A stretch of DNA of 64,000 nucleotides, taken from NCBI RefSeq assembly GCF_900091415.1, contig NZ_FMHU01000002.1:2542001-2606000 (forward strand). Direction: 5' to 3'. Origin of the DNA: Micromonospora inyonensis. Its GTDB lineage: Bacteria > Actinomycetota > Actinomycetes > Mycobacteriales > Micromonosporaceae. Below, in pieces: positions 26,103 through 34,489 of this stretch (positions are counted from its first letter, which is position 1; each line of letters starts with the position of its first letter). The translations under genes and the position numbers were made by a program. The notes under the pieces are model-generated. The model was not told the origin of the DNA, ran no database searches, and saw only the letters and a list, made by a program, of their open reading frames with translations.

Positions 26103-27608
26103 GTGAGTGACCCGAACAAGCCGACGATCGGACATTGGATCAACGGAAGTCGAGTGATCAGCGAAACCGCGCGCCGGGCGGCCGTCTTCGACCCCGCGCT
26201 CGGCGAGGCTGCGAAAGAGGTGGTTCTGGCCGACGCCACCGAGACCGCCGCCGCGGTCGAGGCGGCCAGGCGCGCCTTCGAGGAATGGTCTCAGCTCTCG
26301 GCCGCCAGACGGCAGACGGTGGTCTTCCGGTTCCGCGAGCTGCTGAACAGCCGTAAGGAGGAACTCGCGCGGATCATCACCGGTGAGCACGGCAAGGCCG
26401 TGTCCGACGCGGCGGCCGAGGTGCAGCGCGGACTTGAGGTCGTCGACCTCGCGACAGCGTTCCCATACCTGACCAGCGGACGTTACGCACAGAACGTGTC
26501 CACCGGCGTCGATGTGCATTCCGTGCGGCAACCACTCGGTGTGGTTGCCGTGATCAGCCCGTTCAACTTCCCGGCGATGGTACCCCTGTGGTTCACCCCC
26601 ATCGCGATCGCCGTCGGCAACACGGTGGTACTCAAGCCGAGTGAGCGGGTGCCGTCGGCTGCGATCTGGCTGGCCGAGCTCTGGAAAGCCGCCGGGCTCC
26701 CCGACGGGGTGTTCAACGTACTCCAGGGCGACCGCGTCGCTGTCGAAACCCTGCTGGACCACCCAGACGTACAGGCGGTATCGTTCGTCGGGTCGACGCC
26801 GGTAGCGCGTTCGATCTACGAGTCCGCGGCCCGGGTCGGCAAGCGCGTCCAGGCCTTCGGTGGCGCAAAGAACCACATGCTCGTGCTTGCTGACGCCGAC
26901 CTCGACGCAGCCGCGGACCAGGCGGTGTCCGGTGGATTCGGATCGGCCGGAGAAAGATGCATGGCCATCTCGGTCGTCCTTGCCGAGGAGTCGATCGCCG
27001 ACGAGCTGAACACGCGGATCCAGGAGCGGGCCGCGAGGCTACGCGTCGGCGACGGCCGCACCGACCCCGACATGGGCCCGCTGATCACCAGCCAACACCG
27101 GGACCGGGTGGCCAGCTATATCGACATCGCCGAACGCGACGGCGCCGACGTGCTGCTGGACGGTCGCCACTGCCGGGTGGACGGCCACGAGAACGGTTTC
27201 TGGCTCGGCCCCACGCTCCTGGACCGGGTTCCGACGACCTCGAAGGCGTACGAGGACGAGATCTTCGGCCCCGTGCTCGCGGTGGTCCGCGTGAAGGACC
27301 TCGACGAAGGTCTGCGTCTCATCAACTCCAGCCAGTTCGGAAACGGAACGGCCATCTTCACCAACGACGGCCGCGCCGCCCGACGCTTCGAACGCGAGGT
27401 TCAGGTGGGAATGGTCGGGGTGAACGTCCCGGTTCCCGTACCCGTCGCCTACTTCGCCTTCGGCGGTTGGAAGGACTCACTTCTCGGTGATGCTCCCGCC
27501 TACGGTCCGGAAGGGTTCGCGTTCTTCACCCGTCAGAAGGCGGTCACCTCACGGTGGGTCACCTCGACACGTGGCCCGCTGAGCATGGGGTTCCCCGAGA
27601 ACGACTGA
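26103..27608 (+). CDS. mmsA: CoA-acylating (methyl)malonate-semialdehyde dehydrogenase
   Basis: This 501-residue aldehyde dehydrogenase has MmsA hallmarks: cofactor motif FNFPAMVPLW near residue 155, FVGSTPVA near 228, the GGAKNH segment (254-259) in place of the usual ELGG general-base region, and catalytic C286 in GERCMA. MmsA converts malonate or methylmalonate semialdehyde with CoA and NAD to acetyl- or propionyl-CoA. GGAGG at 26091-26095 fixes the GTG start. As the last gene of module A it suggests that the imported nitrogen compound is cut to a C3/C4 semialdehyde. A strong hairpin follows the stop. Confidence 0.9.
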   Translation: MSDPNKPTIGHWINGSRVISETARRAAVFDPALGEAAKEVVLADATETAAAVEAARRAFEEWSQLSAARRQTVVFRFRELLNSRKEELARIITGEHGKAVSDAAAEVQRGLEVVDLATAFPYLTSGRYAQNVSTGVDVHSVRQPLGVVAVISPFNFPAMVPLWFTPIAIAVGNTVVLKPSERVPSAAIWLAELWKAAGLPDGVFNVLQGDRVAVETLLDHPDVQAVSFVGSTPVARSIYESAARVGKRVQAFGGAKNHMLVLADADLDAAADQAVSGGFGSAGERCMAISVVLAEESIADELNTRIQERAARLRVGDGRTDPDMGPLITSQHRDRVASYIDIAERDGADVLLDGRHCRVDGHENGFWLGPTLLDRVPTTSKAYEDEIFGPVLAVVRVKDLDEGLRLINSSQFGNGTAIFTNDGRAARRFEREVQVGMVGVNVPVPVPVAYFAFGGWKDSLLGDAPAYGPEGFAFFTRQKAVTSRWVTSTRGPLSMGFPEND

Positions 27609-27646
27609 AACGACGACACGCACCAGCCGAACCCGACTCGTCCGCT

Positions 27647-27682
27647 CACCACCTGCCGGACGCACACGTCCGGCAGGTGGTG
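27647..27682 (+). terminator. Strong hairpin after mmsA
   Basis: A perfect 16-bp stem (27647-27662 with 27667-27682, arm start CACCACCTGCCGG) with a CACA loop lies 38 bases after the mmsA stop. It overlaps the first codons of the IS630-type remnant. It should end module A transcripts, but it could instead be a relic of the insertion element. Confidence 0.65.
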
Positions 27683-27802
27683 ATGGCCGAAGGGCAGCGG
27701 TTGCAGCGGATCATCCGGGACGTGATCCACGCGTTCAACGAGCGGAGGTTCACCGCGCTGGGCCCGAAACGGGTGCGGGGGCGCGCCGAGACGGATCGAT
27801 GG
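27653..27802 (+). pseudogene. Remnant of an IS630-type transposase N-terminus
   Basis: In frame from 27653 the sequence reads LPDAHVRQVV, then IIRDVIHAFNERRFTALGPK near 27710-27760. This resembles the helix-turn-helix region of IS630-family transposases (VIHAFNERGFDALDP type). The similarity ends in about 50 residues; no DDE catalytic part or terminal repeat was found. It marks an old insertion at the right edge of module A. Confidence 0.4.
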
Positions 27803-28059
27803 GCAGAGCAGAGACTGGATCTGCGTAATCGCCTGGTGCCCCGTTACCTTTTTGATCGTCCCCAGCCGGGGACTCCTCGGTCGCCCGGCCCGGTATGACT
27901 TCCTGCCCCTGTCGTACGCATGATCCGGGGGGTGTTGTCGCCGGGTCGGGTGGCGTCGGCGGACCGCTGATAGGGACACGGCCACCTGTTCTGTTGGGTA
28001 GGTCTCTTCGTAACGTGGCTGCCGGCAGTCCGACGCCTGACCAGCGGCCGGGGCCACGG

Positions 28060-28287
28060 GACGATGCGTGGAGCAACCAACGGAGCCCCAGCCGCCAGAT
28101 CGACGGCGACCCGGCCCGGGTCGTGTCCGCGCTGCCGCTGCCGCAGCCCCGCCAGGGCCAGACTGAATGCGCTGGTCAACCCGGTCGCGTCAGCGAGGTC
28201 GGCGAGCAGGCGGGCGCCGGCGTGACCGACCACGCCCCGCCCACCCCCGGCCACCATGATCTTGGGACGTGTTGCGGTAACCTTCAC
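28060..28287 (-). pseudogene. Truncated IS1380-family transposase, N-terminal part only
   Basis: From the ATG at 28287 the minus strand encodes about 75 residues typical of the start of actinobacterial IS1380 transposases: RPKIMVAGGGRGVVGHAG, LLADLADATGLTSAFS and LRQRQRGHDPGRVAVDL. The similarity then stops, and the DDE core is missing. An inverted repeat lies just upstream of the start. Confidence 0.6.
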
Positions 28288-28292
28288 CCAGC

Positions 28293-28359
28293 AAGTGCCT
28301 TCTGTGACGGGTTAACAGGACTCTCGACAAGCCCTATTTTCCCAGATCAGAAGGCACTT
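28293..28359. repeat. 12-bp inverted repeat next to the IS1380 remnant
   Basis: AAGTGCCTTCTG (28293-28304) and CAGAAGGCACTT (28348-28359) are perfect inverted copies separated by 43 bases. One arm probably belongs to the terminal repeat of the IS1380-type element, the other to a second end or a rearrangement. The pair would form a hairpin in RNA. Confidence 0.6.
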
Positions 28360-28442
28360 CTTCGTTTTCGGTCCACTCCTTGGACAGCCTTTAACGAAGC
28401 GCCGAGGCCTAACGGAGGCCGGACCGCAAGCAAAGGCCCTGC

Positions 28443-28469
28443 GATGCCCTCGCCCGGGGCGGGGGCATC
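28443..28469 (-). terminator. Hairpin downstream of the module B ABC-importer operon
   Basis: GATGCCC-T-CGCCC pairs with GGGCG-G-GGGCATC, leaving one internal mismatch and a very short loop. It lies 11 bases past the stop (28480) of the leftward permease gene. Confidence 0.5.
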
Positions 28470-28479
28470 CGGGCACCCG

Positions 28480-29142
28480 CTAAGAGAACAGCGGCATGGT
28501 CTGCCGGGCCGTACGCCTGCGCCACCGGTCCTCGGCCGCCTTGACCAAGAAGGTCAACGGGACGGTGAGCATCAAGTAAGTGACGGCCAGCGCGACTACC
28601 ACCGGCAGCACGTCGTACGTGCGGTCCATCACCGAGCGGCCGGTGTGCAGCAGTTCGGGCAGGCCCACCGCGGCGGCGATCGCGGTCAGCTTGGTCAGCG
28701 CGACGAACATGTTCAGGCTGGGCGAGGTCAGCGCCGACACCAACTGAGGGAAGATCACCTTCCGGTACGTCTGGCTGGCTGTCAACCCGAGCGAGTAGGC
28801 CGCCTCGAACTGGCGCGGGCCCACCACCTGGACGCCCGCCCGGACGGACTCGGCCCAGAAGCCGGCCTGGGTGACGCCCAGCGCGAGGACGGTCGCCGTG
28901 AACGGGGTCAACTCGACCCCGTGCGCGGTGATGCCGTAGAACAGCAGGTAGATCGCCAGCAGCTCCGGCAGGCTACGCAAAACGGTGCTGACGAAGAACT
29001 GTGTCTCCCGCAGCCAGCGACGCCGGCTGAGGCCGGCCAACCCGAGCCCGGTGCCGAGGACGGTCCCCAGCAGCCAGGCCGCTGCGCTCACGACGATCGT
29101 CACCGGCAGCGCCTCGGTGACGAGGCGAACGTACAGGTCCAT
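28480..29142 (-). CDS. Polar amino acid-type ABC permease, second subunit
   Basis: This 220-residue HisMQ/GlnP-type permease has about five hydrophobic segments and the coupling loop EAAYSLGLTASQTYRKVIFPQ (near residues 113-133, with the EAA-x3-G pattern). The ATG at 29142 shares one base with the stop of the preceding permease gene (TGATG), so translation is coupled. Together with the genes at 29142, 29866 and 30796 it forms a complete importer for an amino-acid-like or other small polar compound. Confidence 0.9.
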   Translation of the reverse strand: MDLYVRLVTEALPVTIVVSAAAWLLGTVLGTGLGLAGLSRRRWLRETQFFVSTVLRSLPELLAIYLLFYGITAHGVELTPFTATVLALGVTQAGFWAESVRAGVQVVGPRQFEAAYSLGLTASQTYRKVIFPQLVSALTSPSLNMFVALTKLTAIAAAVGLPELLHTGRSVMDRTYDVLPVVVALAVTYLMLTVPLTFLVKAAEDRWRRRTARQTMPLFS

Positions 29143-29846
29143 CAGCCACCCACCCCTGTCGCGACCGGCCCGGCGGCGGGTCGTGCCCGGTCCGCTCGCG
29201 ACCGCCTCCGCCGCTGGCCCGAGCCGCCCTCGGCGAGCCGCGCGAGGTAAGACACCGGAATGTTGATGGCGAGGTAGATGACGCCGACGAGCGCGTACAC
29301 CTCGAGCGGACGGAACGTTTCGATCATGAGCTGGTTCGCGTGCAGCGTCAGCTCGGGAACGGTGATGATGGAGGCCAATGCGCTGCCCTTGACGATGTAA
29401 ATGAATCCATTGACGGCGTGCGGCACGGACGGCCGCCGGATCCGGGGCAGGACCACCAGGCGCAGTGCCTGCCAGCGCCGCATCCCGAGGCTCGCCGCCG
29501 CCTGCCACTGTCCGATGGGTACGGACTGCAGCAGGCCCTTGAGGACCTCGGCGACGTACGCCGCCTCGTTGAGGACGATGGCGATCACCGCCAGCTTGAA
29601 GGCGTCCAGACCGAGCCCCGAGAGGGTGGGGCCGAACCCGAAGTACAGCGCCGCCAGGAGCACCGGCAGTGGGATGCTGCGGAACACCTCGACGAAGGTC
29701 CCGGACAGCCAGCGGACCCACCGGCGCGGGCTGATCCGCGCCACGGCGAGCGGTACGGCGACGACAATGGTCAGCACCGTGCTCAGTGCGACCAGGTGGA
29801 GGGTTGTCCACAGACCTTCCAGCAGGAAGTCGAGCCATTCAGCCAT
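29142..29846 (-). CDS. Polar amino acid-type ABC permease, first subunit
   Basis: This 234-residue HisMQ-family permease has hydrophobic helices and the coupling segment AAASLGMRRWQALRLVVLPR near residues 116-135. The C-terminal tail is basic and low-complexity (RRRRSRADRARP). It lies 19 bases after the binding-protein gene and overlaps the next permease gene by one base. Confidence 0.9.
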   Translation of the reverse strand: MAEWLDFLLEGLWTTLHLVALSTVLTIVVAVPLAVARISPRRWVRWLSGTFVEVFRSIPLPVLLAALYFGFGPTLSGLGLDAFKLAVIAIVLNEAAYVAEVLKGLLQSVPIGQWQAAASLGMRRWQALRLVVLPRIRRPSVPHAVNGFIYIVKGSALASIITVPELTLHANQLMIETFRPLEVYALVGVIYLAINIPVSYLARLAEGGSGQRRRRSRADRARPAAGPVATGVGG

Positions 29847-29865
29847 CAGCGGAGCCAGTCAGCCG

Positions 29866-30741
29866 TCAGGAGCAGTGCTGGGTCGGACGCTCGGCCGGGG
29901 GCACGTACTCGGCACCGCCGACACCCCACTGCTCGAGCTGCTTCTGCCACTCCCCGGAGTCGACCAGTTCCTGGTAGACCTGGTCGATCGCGTCGGCCAG
30001 GCCGGGGTTGTCGCAGTTGACGTACTCGTAGGTGGCGGACTTCGACACGTTCGCGGGCAGCGAGAAGTCACCGTCGGCGAAGGTGTGCAGGTTCAGCTCC
30101 GGGTGCGTCTTGATGATCCCGGGTGCCGTCCCGGTCGAGCCCATGAAGGCCACCACCTGGCCACCCAGCACCGCCTGGGACGCCTCGGCGTACGACGGGA
30201 AGAGCTTGACGTTGTCCTTCCCGTAGTAGGTGAAGAGGTACTCGTTGTATGAGAAGCCGTTCACCGAGGCGATCGGCTTGCCCTTGAGGCTGTCCACGTT
30301 CTCGTACGCCGTGGTCTTGAGGGTCAGCGCACCGAGCCGGTCGGTGATGTTCGGCCGGGTGTAGAAGACCTGCTTGGCCCGCTCCTCGGTGTAGTAGATC
30401 CCGGTGCCGACGTCCGCCCGGTTCTGCCGGACGGACAGGATCTGCGAGGCGAACTCGGTGGGCATCGGGGCCAGCTTCAGACCGTACTTCTCGGCGACCT
30501 TGGTGAGCAGAAAGCCTTCGTACCCCTCAAGCGTGCCCTTCTCGCCGGAGGCGATCTTCGGCAGGTAGCTCTCGGAGTAGGTGACCGTGAGGTGGCCGGG
30601 TTTGATCACGTCGAACGGCAGGTCGCTCGCGCCGGCCTCGTCGTCGGATCCGCCGCAGGCCGACACCGCCAGCAACCCGGCGAGCGCGACCACGGCGCCC
30701 AGCCGCCGCGCGCGGCGGGCCACACTGTTTGTGATTCTCAT
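29866..30741 (-). CDS. Amino acid-type ABC importer substrate-binding lipoprotein
   Basis: This 291-residue SBP_bac_3-type protein has a basic start, a hydrophobic core and lipobox AVSAC near residue 29. The mature domain shows GHLTVTYSESYLP, then YEGFLLTKVAEKYGLKL and ENVDSLKGKPIASVNG, the usual pattern for polar amino acid or opine binding proteins. The start is the ATG at 30741; the open frame extends 17 codons further without support. The ligand is unknown. Its position divergent from the ring-opening operon suggests import of that operon's substrate. Confidence 0.9.
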   Translation of the reverse strand: MRITNSVARRARRLGAVVALAGLLAVSACGGSDDEAGASDLPFDVIKPGHLTVTYSESYLPKIASGEKGTLEGYEGFLLTKVAEKYGLKLAPMPTEFASQILSVRQNRADVGTGIYYTEERAKQVFYTRPNITDRLGALTLKTTAYENVDSLKGKPIASVNGFSYNEYLFTYYGKDNVKLFPSYAEASQAVLGGQVVAFMGSTGTAPGIIKTHPELNLHTFADGDFSLPANVSKSATYEYVNCDNPGLADAIDQVYQELVDSGEWQKQLEQWGVGGAEYVPPAERPTQHCS

Positions 30742-30795
30742 CGATTCGTCATCTCCCTGGTGTGGTGCCGGTCGAAATTTCTGGAACGACATCCG

Positions 30796-31575
30796 TCAGA
30801 CCGCATAGCCCGAGCGCGACAACGCCTGGAGGAACCGCTGGGTCCGAACGTGTCGTGGGCGTTCGAAGACGTCGTCCGGGGTGCCGGTCTCGACGATCTG
30901 TCCGTGGTCCATGACCACCACCCGGGTTGCCACCTCGCGGGCGAAGCGCATCTCGTGCGTGACGACCAGCATGGTCGCCCCGGACAGCGCCAACTCGCGC
31001 ATGATCTCCAGCACCTCGCCCACCATCTCTGGATCCAACGCCGAGGTGGGTTCGTCGAAGAGCAGCACCTCCGGTTCCATGGCCAGCGCACGGGCGATCG
31101 AGACCCGCTGCGCCTGACCACCAGAGAGCGTCGAGGGCCGGGCCGAGGTGAAGTCGCGCAGGCCGACCCGTTCGAGCAGCGACCGGGCGGTCTCGTTGGC
31201 CGTCGCCCGGCTCATCCCCCGGACCTGGATCGGGGCCAGCGCGACATTGTCGATGGCGGACAGATGCGGGAACAGCTCGAAGCTCTGGAACACCATCGCC
31301 GTACGGGTGCGCAGCCTGCGGAGCGACTCGGAGCGGGCCTTTGCCCTCGGCGCCAGTGGGAAGTACCCCGTCCCGCCGACGTCGAGTGTCCCGGCGTCGG
31401 GCAGTTCGAGCAGGTTGCAGCAGCGCAGCAGCGTGGACTTGCCGGATCCGCTGGGGCCGATGATGCACACGGTCTCGCCCGCGTCGACCGACAGGGATAC
31501 GTTCTTCAGGGCGACGAACGACCCGTACGACTTGCGGATCCCCTTGAGGGTGACGACCGCCTGCCTCTGCTCCAT
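30796..31575 (-). CDS. Polar amino acid-type ABC importer ATPase
   Basis: This 259-residue GlnQ/HisP-type ATPase has Walker [10 protein letters not shown] (about 40-48), Q-loop [11 protein letters not shown], signature LSGGQAQRV, Walker [14 protein letters not shown] and the switch in VTHEMRFA. An insertion of about 10 residues ([12 protein letters not shown]) lies after the first strands. The ATG at 31575 has GGGAG only three bases upstream; an ATG six codons earlier is the alternative. It is the first gene of the leftward importer operon, divergent from the catabolic operon. Confidence 0.9.
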   Translation of the reverse strand: MEQRQAVVTLKGIRKSYGSFVALKNVSLSVDAGETVCIIGPSGSGKSTLLRCCNLLELPDAGTLDVGGTGYFPLAPRAKARSESLRRLRTRTAMVFQSFELFPHLSAIDNVALAPIQVRGMSRATANETARSLLERVGLRDFTSARPSTLSGGQAQRVSIARALAMEPEVLLFDEPTSALDPEMVGEVLEIMRELALSGATMLVVTHEMRFAREVATRVVVMDHGQIVETGTPDDVFERPRHVRTQRFLQALSRSGYAV

Positions 31576-31595
31576 ACGCTCCCGCCTCATCGCTT

Positions 31596-31631
31596 GCCCG
31601 GCGTGCCGCCCGGCGTGTCGCCCGGCGTGTC
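31596..31631. repeat. Three tandem 12-bp repeats (GCCCGGCGTGYC)
   Basis: Three head-to-tail copies lie at 31596-31607, 31608-31619 and 31620-31631; the first differs by one base. They sit in the leader of the leftward ABC-importer operon. They may be operator iterons or simple slippage. Confidence 0.8.
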
Positions 31632-31732
31632 GCGGCTGTTGATAGGGGGCGAGTTTAGGTGAGGGAGAGGGGCCTACACCCCGCTGTAAGACAGGACACA
31701 TCAAGCCCACATTCCTAGCATCCGCAGGAACT

Positions 31733-31779
31733 CAGGGACCGATGTGCATCTCTGTCCGGAATCGCCTACAGGGTCCCTG
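31733..31779. promoter_or_regulatory. Inverted repeat in the divergent control region of module B
   Basis: CAGGGACC (31733-31740) and GGTCCCTG (31772-31779) are perfect inverted copies, 31 bases apart, midway between the leftward importer and the rightward catabolic operon. A TATAAG box (31790-31795) follows. The rest of the 31576-31907 gap shows no gene. It is a candidate site for the module's PucR-type regulator. Confidence 0.35.
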
Positions 31780-31907
31780 ACCTGCCCTCTATAAGAGCGG
31801 ATGGAGTGGGGCGGGATCCGTACGGTTCCTATGAAGCCTCGACCTTCTTTACCTCCTAACGTGGGTGCTCGCCCGCTGACGGCGGCGACAGGCAGGGGAG
31901 GCTGGGG

Positions 31908-32360
31908 ATGGTGGGATCGACGGTCGACGACGTGGGCCGGGATCTGGCGGTCTTCCGCCGCGTCACCGCGGATCTGCGTCCGAGCGGCAACGAGATCTTC
32001 GAAGGTGGCCGGGTCGTCTCCTGCGACGTCGGCCAGATCGCCGCATCCGTCACGGCGATGCAGACGACGCCGGTCCGATCGGCCCTCGTACGTTTCGATC
32101 CCGGTGCCCGGACCCGGCTGCACACCCATGCCGGCGACCAGATCCTGATCGTCACCGAGGGACAGGGGCACGTCGGCCGGCCGGGCCGGAACCTCCGGGT
32201 GGAGGTCGGCGACGTCGTTGTCGTACCTGCCGGCCTCCTGCACTACCACGGCGCCGGCCGGGACATGCCCATGGCGCACCTGACGGTGCTCTTCGGAGTG
32301 GGCACCGAGCTGGCCGACGGACACCCGCACTGGCCACCGGCCGAAGGAGAAGACTCGTGA
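31908..32360 (+). CDS. Single-domain cupin protein
   Basis: This 150-residue protein has the two cupin motifs: PGARTRLHTHAGDQILIVTEG (about residues 66-86) with metal-binding histidines and a Q/E position, and VEVGDVVVVPAGLLHYHGAG (about 97-116). Such small cupins act as dioxygenases, isomerases or ligand-binding helpers. GGGGAGG upstream supports the ATG at 31908. It is the first gene of the module B operon and overlaps the flavin reductase gene by four bases (GTGA). It may process an unstable ring-opened intermediate; this is inference. Confidence 0.8.
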   Translation: MVGSTVDDVGRDLAVFRRVTADLRPSGNEIFEGGRVVSCDVGQIAASVTAMQTTPVRSALVRFDPGARTRLHTHAGDQILIVTEGQGHVGRPGRNLRVEVGDVVVVPAGLLHYHGAGRDMPMAHLTVLFGVGTELADGHPHWPPAEGEDS

Positions 32361-33349
32361 ACGACCCCCTACTCTTCCGGCGCACCATGGGCCGCTTCCC
32401 CACCGGCGTCACGGTCGTCACCACCCGCGACGCCGACGGGCGGCCGTGGGGCATGACCGCGAACTCGTTCACGTCGGTTTCGCTGACCCCGCCGCTAATC
32501 TCACTCTGCATCGACCGGAGGGCCGGCAGTTTCTCCGCTTTCTCGGGCTGCCGGACGTTCGGCGTCAGCATCCTCGGCGAGCACCAACGGGATCTCGCGG
32601 TCCGGTTCGCCACGCCGCTCGACGACAAGTTCACCGGGCTCGCCACCCTGGAGGAGCACCCCGGCGCGATCCTGATGTCCGGATCGGCCGCCACCCTCGT
32701 CTGTTCCGTGCACACCCGGGTCGACATCGGCGACCATGTCATGCTCGTCGGCGCGGTGCAGGAGTGCACACTCGGACCGAGCGGGCCGCTCGGCTACTGC
32801 GACGGCTCCTTCTTCACCACCAACGGCGGCACCGCCCCCGACGGCGTCGACACACCACTGGGCGCGACGCGGCCGGGCCGGCAGATCCTCGTCGGTTGGC
32901 TCGTCGAGTACGAGTCCCGGATCCTGCTGTCCCGGGACAGGGCCACCAGCACGTGGCGCCTGCCGGTGGGGCCGCTGCAGGCCGGTCCGACCATGTCCGA
33001 GGCCCTGATCGGTACGTCCCGCGCCCTGATGGGTCAGGTCATCGAGCCGGAGTTCCTCTACTCGGCGATCGACCTCAGCAAGTCGGAGACCTGCCACGTC
33101 TACCGGGCCCGGCCGAGCGTCCTGCCCCGGCAGACGCCGGACCTGCGCCTGTTCGCCGAGGGCGACATCCCGTGGGCCGACCTGTCCCACTCGTCGATGG
33201 AGGTGATCCTCCGCCGGTACTTCGACGAACGGGTCAGCGACCGCTTCGGCATCTTCCTGAACCTGGGCGCCGGCCGCATCGCCAAGATCGAGCACGAATC
33301 CCCGTGGACCGACGACCACGCCGGGGAGTACGAGCGCTCCGCATCGTAG
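32357..33349 (+). CDS. Flavin reductase with an extra C-terminal Nudix-like domain
   Basis: Of the 330 residues, the first 160 or so are a flavin reductase-like FMN-binding split barrel (GVTVVTTRD, GMTANSFTSVSL, FGVSILGEHQ), as in the reductase partners of two-component monooxygenases. The family is usually about 170 residues. The extra part (about 170-330) reads LVGWLVEYESRILLSRD, WRLPVGPLQAG and SEALIGTSRALMGQVIEPEFLYS. This resembles a Nudix fold, but the full catalytic Nudix box is not visible. The barrel should supply reduced FMN to the luciferase-like monooxygenase encoded next; the added domain may regulate it or bind a ligand. Confidence 0.8.
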   Translation: MNDPLLFRRTMGRFPTGVTVVTTRDADGRPWGMTANSFTSVSLTPPLISLCIDRRAGSFSAFSGCRTFGVSILGEHQRDLAVRFATPLDDKFTGLATLEEHPGAILMSGSAATLVCSVHTRVDIGDHVMLVGAVQECTLGPSGPLGYCDGSFFTTNGGTAPDGVDTPLGATRPGRQILVGWLVEYESRILLSRDRATSTWRLPVGPLQAGPTMSEALIGTSRALMGQVIEPEFLYSAIDLSKSETCHVYRARPSVLPRQTPDLRLFAEGDIPWADLSHSSMEVILRRYFDERVSDRFGIFLNLGAGRIAKIEHESPWTDDHAGEYERSAS

Positions 33350-33451
33350 AGAGCGCATGAGCAGATGGCTTCATCTTCCGAAGTTTGGCCCGAAGAGAAG
33401 CCCTCCTGACGCTTCTAGGCTCACAGGAAAGCTACTAGAGATCGGACCAGC

Positions 33452-34489
33452 ATGGACCTCGGACTCTTCCTTTCGTACCAGGCAAACAACGACGAGCAGT
33501 ATTCGGGAATCTACGACCGGATGCTGGCGTACGCCGTCGCGGCGGACCGTGCCGGCTTCTCCCGCATCTGGGTCCCGGAGCACCATCTGGTCCAGTTCAT
33601 GCCGGCCCCCTCGGCGCTGATCCAGGCCGCCGCCATCGCCCAGCACGTCAAGTGCCGGGTGGGCACGGCGGTGGTGGTGCTGCCGTACCACGCGCCGATC
33701 CAGCTCGCCGCCGAGGTCGCGGCAACCGACCACCTCGTCGACGGGCGGCTGGACTTCGGGGTGGCGCGTGGTGCGTACAAGTACGAGTTCGACGTCTTCG
33801 GCATCGACTTCGCCAGCAGCCTGCCCCGCTTCATCGAGGTGCTGGACTCGGTGCGCGCGCTCTGGCTCAACGACGAGACCGGCACCACGTTCAAGGGCGA
33901 GTACGTCGACTTCGAGGACGCGTACGTCTGGCCGCGCCCCCGCCAGCTCCCCCACCCGCCGATCTGGCTCGGCGCCCAGGCCCCCGCAGCCGTCGAGGAC
34001 GCCGCCGCTCGGGGCTACCACGTTCTCAACTCACTGTTCATCTGGGACGACGCCCACGCGTCGAAGGTCGTCGAGGCCTTCAAGCGCGGGCAGGCGAAGG
34101 CGGGCCTGACCGGCCAGACCCAGCTCGGCCTGACCCGGTACGCCTTCGTCGTCGACGACGAGGCCGAGGTCGAGCACCGGCTCCGGGAGATCCTCGAGGG
34201 CTGGCGCATCCACCGGCAGCTGCACGACTTCACCCAGAACGCCGACCCGCGCGGGGTGGTCCGGCCGGTGACCGGCCCGGACGAACCGAGCCTGGACGAC
34301 CTGCGCCGGGTCCTGCTGGTGGGCACCCCTGACCAGGTACGGGAGAAGCTGCGGTTCTACCGCGACGCCGGGGTCGACATCCTCAACCTGAACCTGACCT
34401 TCGGTGCCCCGCAGGACCTGACCCTGCGGTCGATCGAGCTGTTCGGGGAGATCGCCGCATCGCTGGCCGAGGCCGGGGCGGCGGTCTGA
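33452..34489 (+). CDS. Luciferase-like flavin-dependent monooxygenase (LLM class)
   Basis: This 345-residue TIM-barrel monooxygenase has LLM hallmarks: MDLGLFLSYQ start, IWVPEHHLVQF (about residues 39-49), VGTAVVVLPYHAPIQLAEE-like strand and helix, LDFGVARGAYKYEF (about 104-117), and VLLVGTPDQVREKLRFYRDAGVD near the C-terminus. These enzymes use FMNH2 from a separate reductase, here the preceding gene product, and O2. Relatives open N-heterocyclic rings (pyrimidine by RutA, pyridine by PyrA-type enzymes). It is the probable key enzyme of module B. The stop overlaps the start of the aldehyde dehydrogenase gene (TGATG). Confidence 0.9.
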   Translation: MDLGLFLSYQANNDEQYSGIYDRMLAYAVAADRAGFSRIWVPEHHLVQFMPAPSALIQAAAIAQHVKCRVGTAVVVLPYHAPIQLAAEVAATDHLVDGRLDFGVARGAYKYEFDVFGIDFASSLPRFIEVLDSVRALWLNDETGTTFKGEYVDFEDAYVWPRPRQLPHPPIWLGAQAPAAVEDAAARGYHVLNSLFIWDDAHASKVVEAFKRGQAKAGLTGQTQLGLTRYAFVVDDEAEVEHRLREILEGWRIHRQLHDFTQNADPRGVVRPVTGPDEPSLDDLRRVLLVGTPDQVREKLRFYRDAGVDILNLNLTFGAPQDLTLRSIELFGEIAASLAEAGAAV

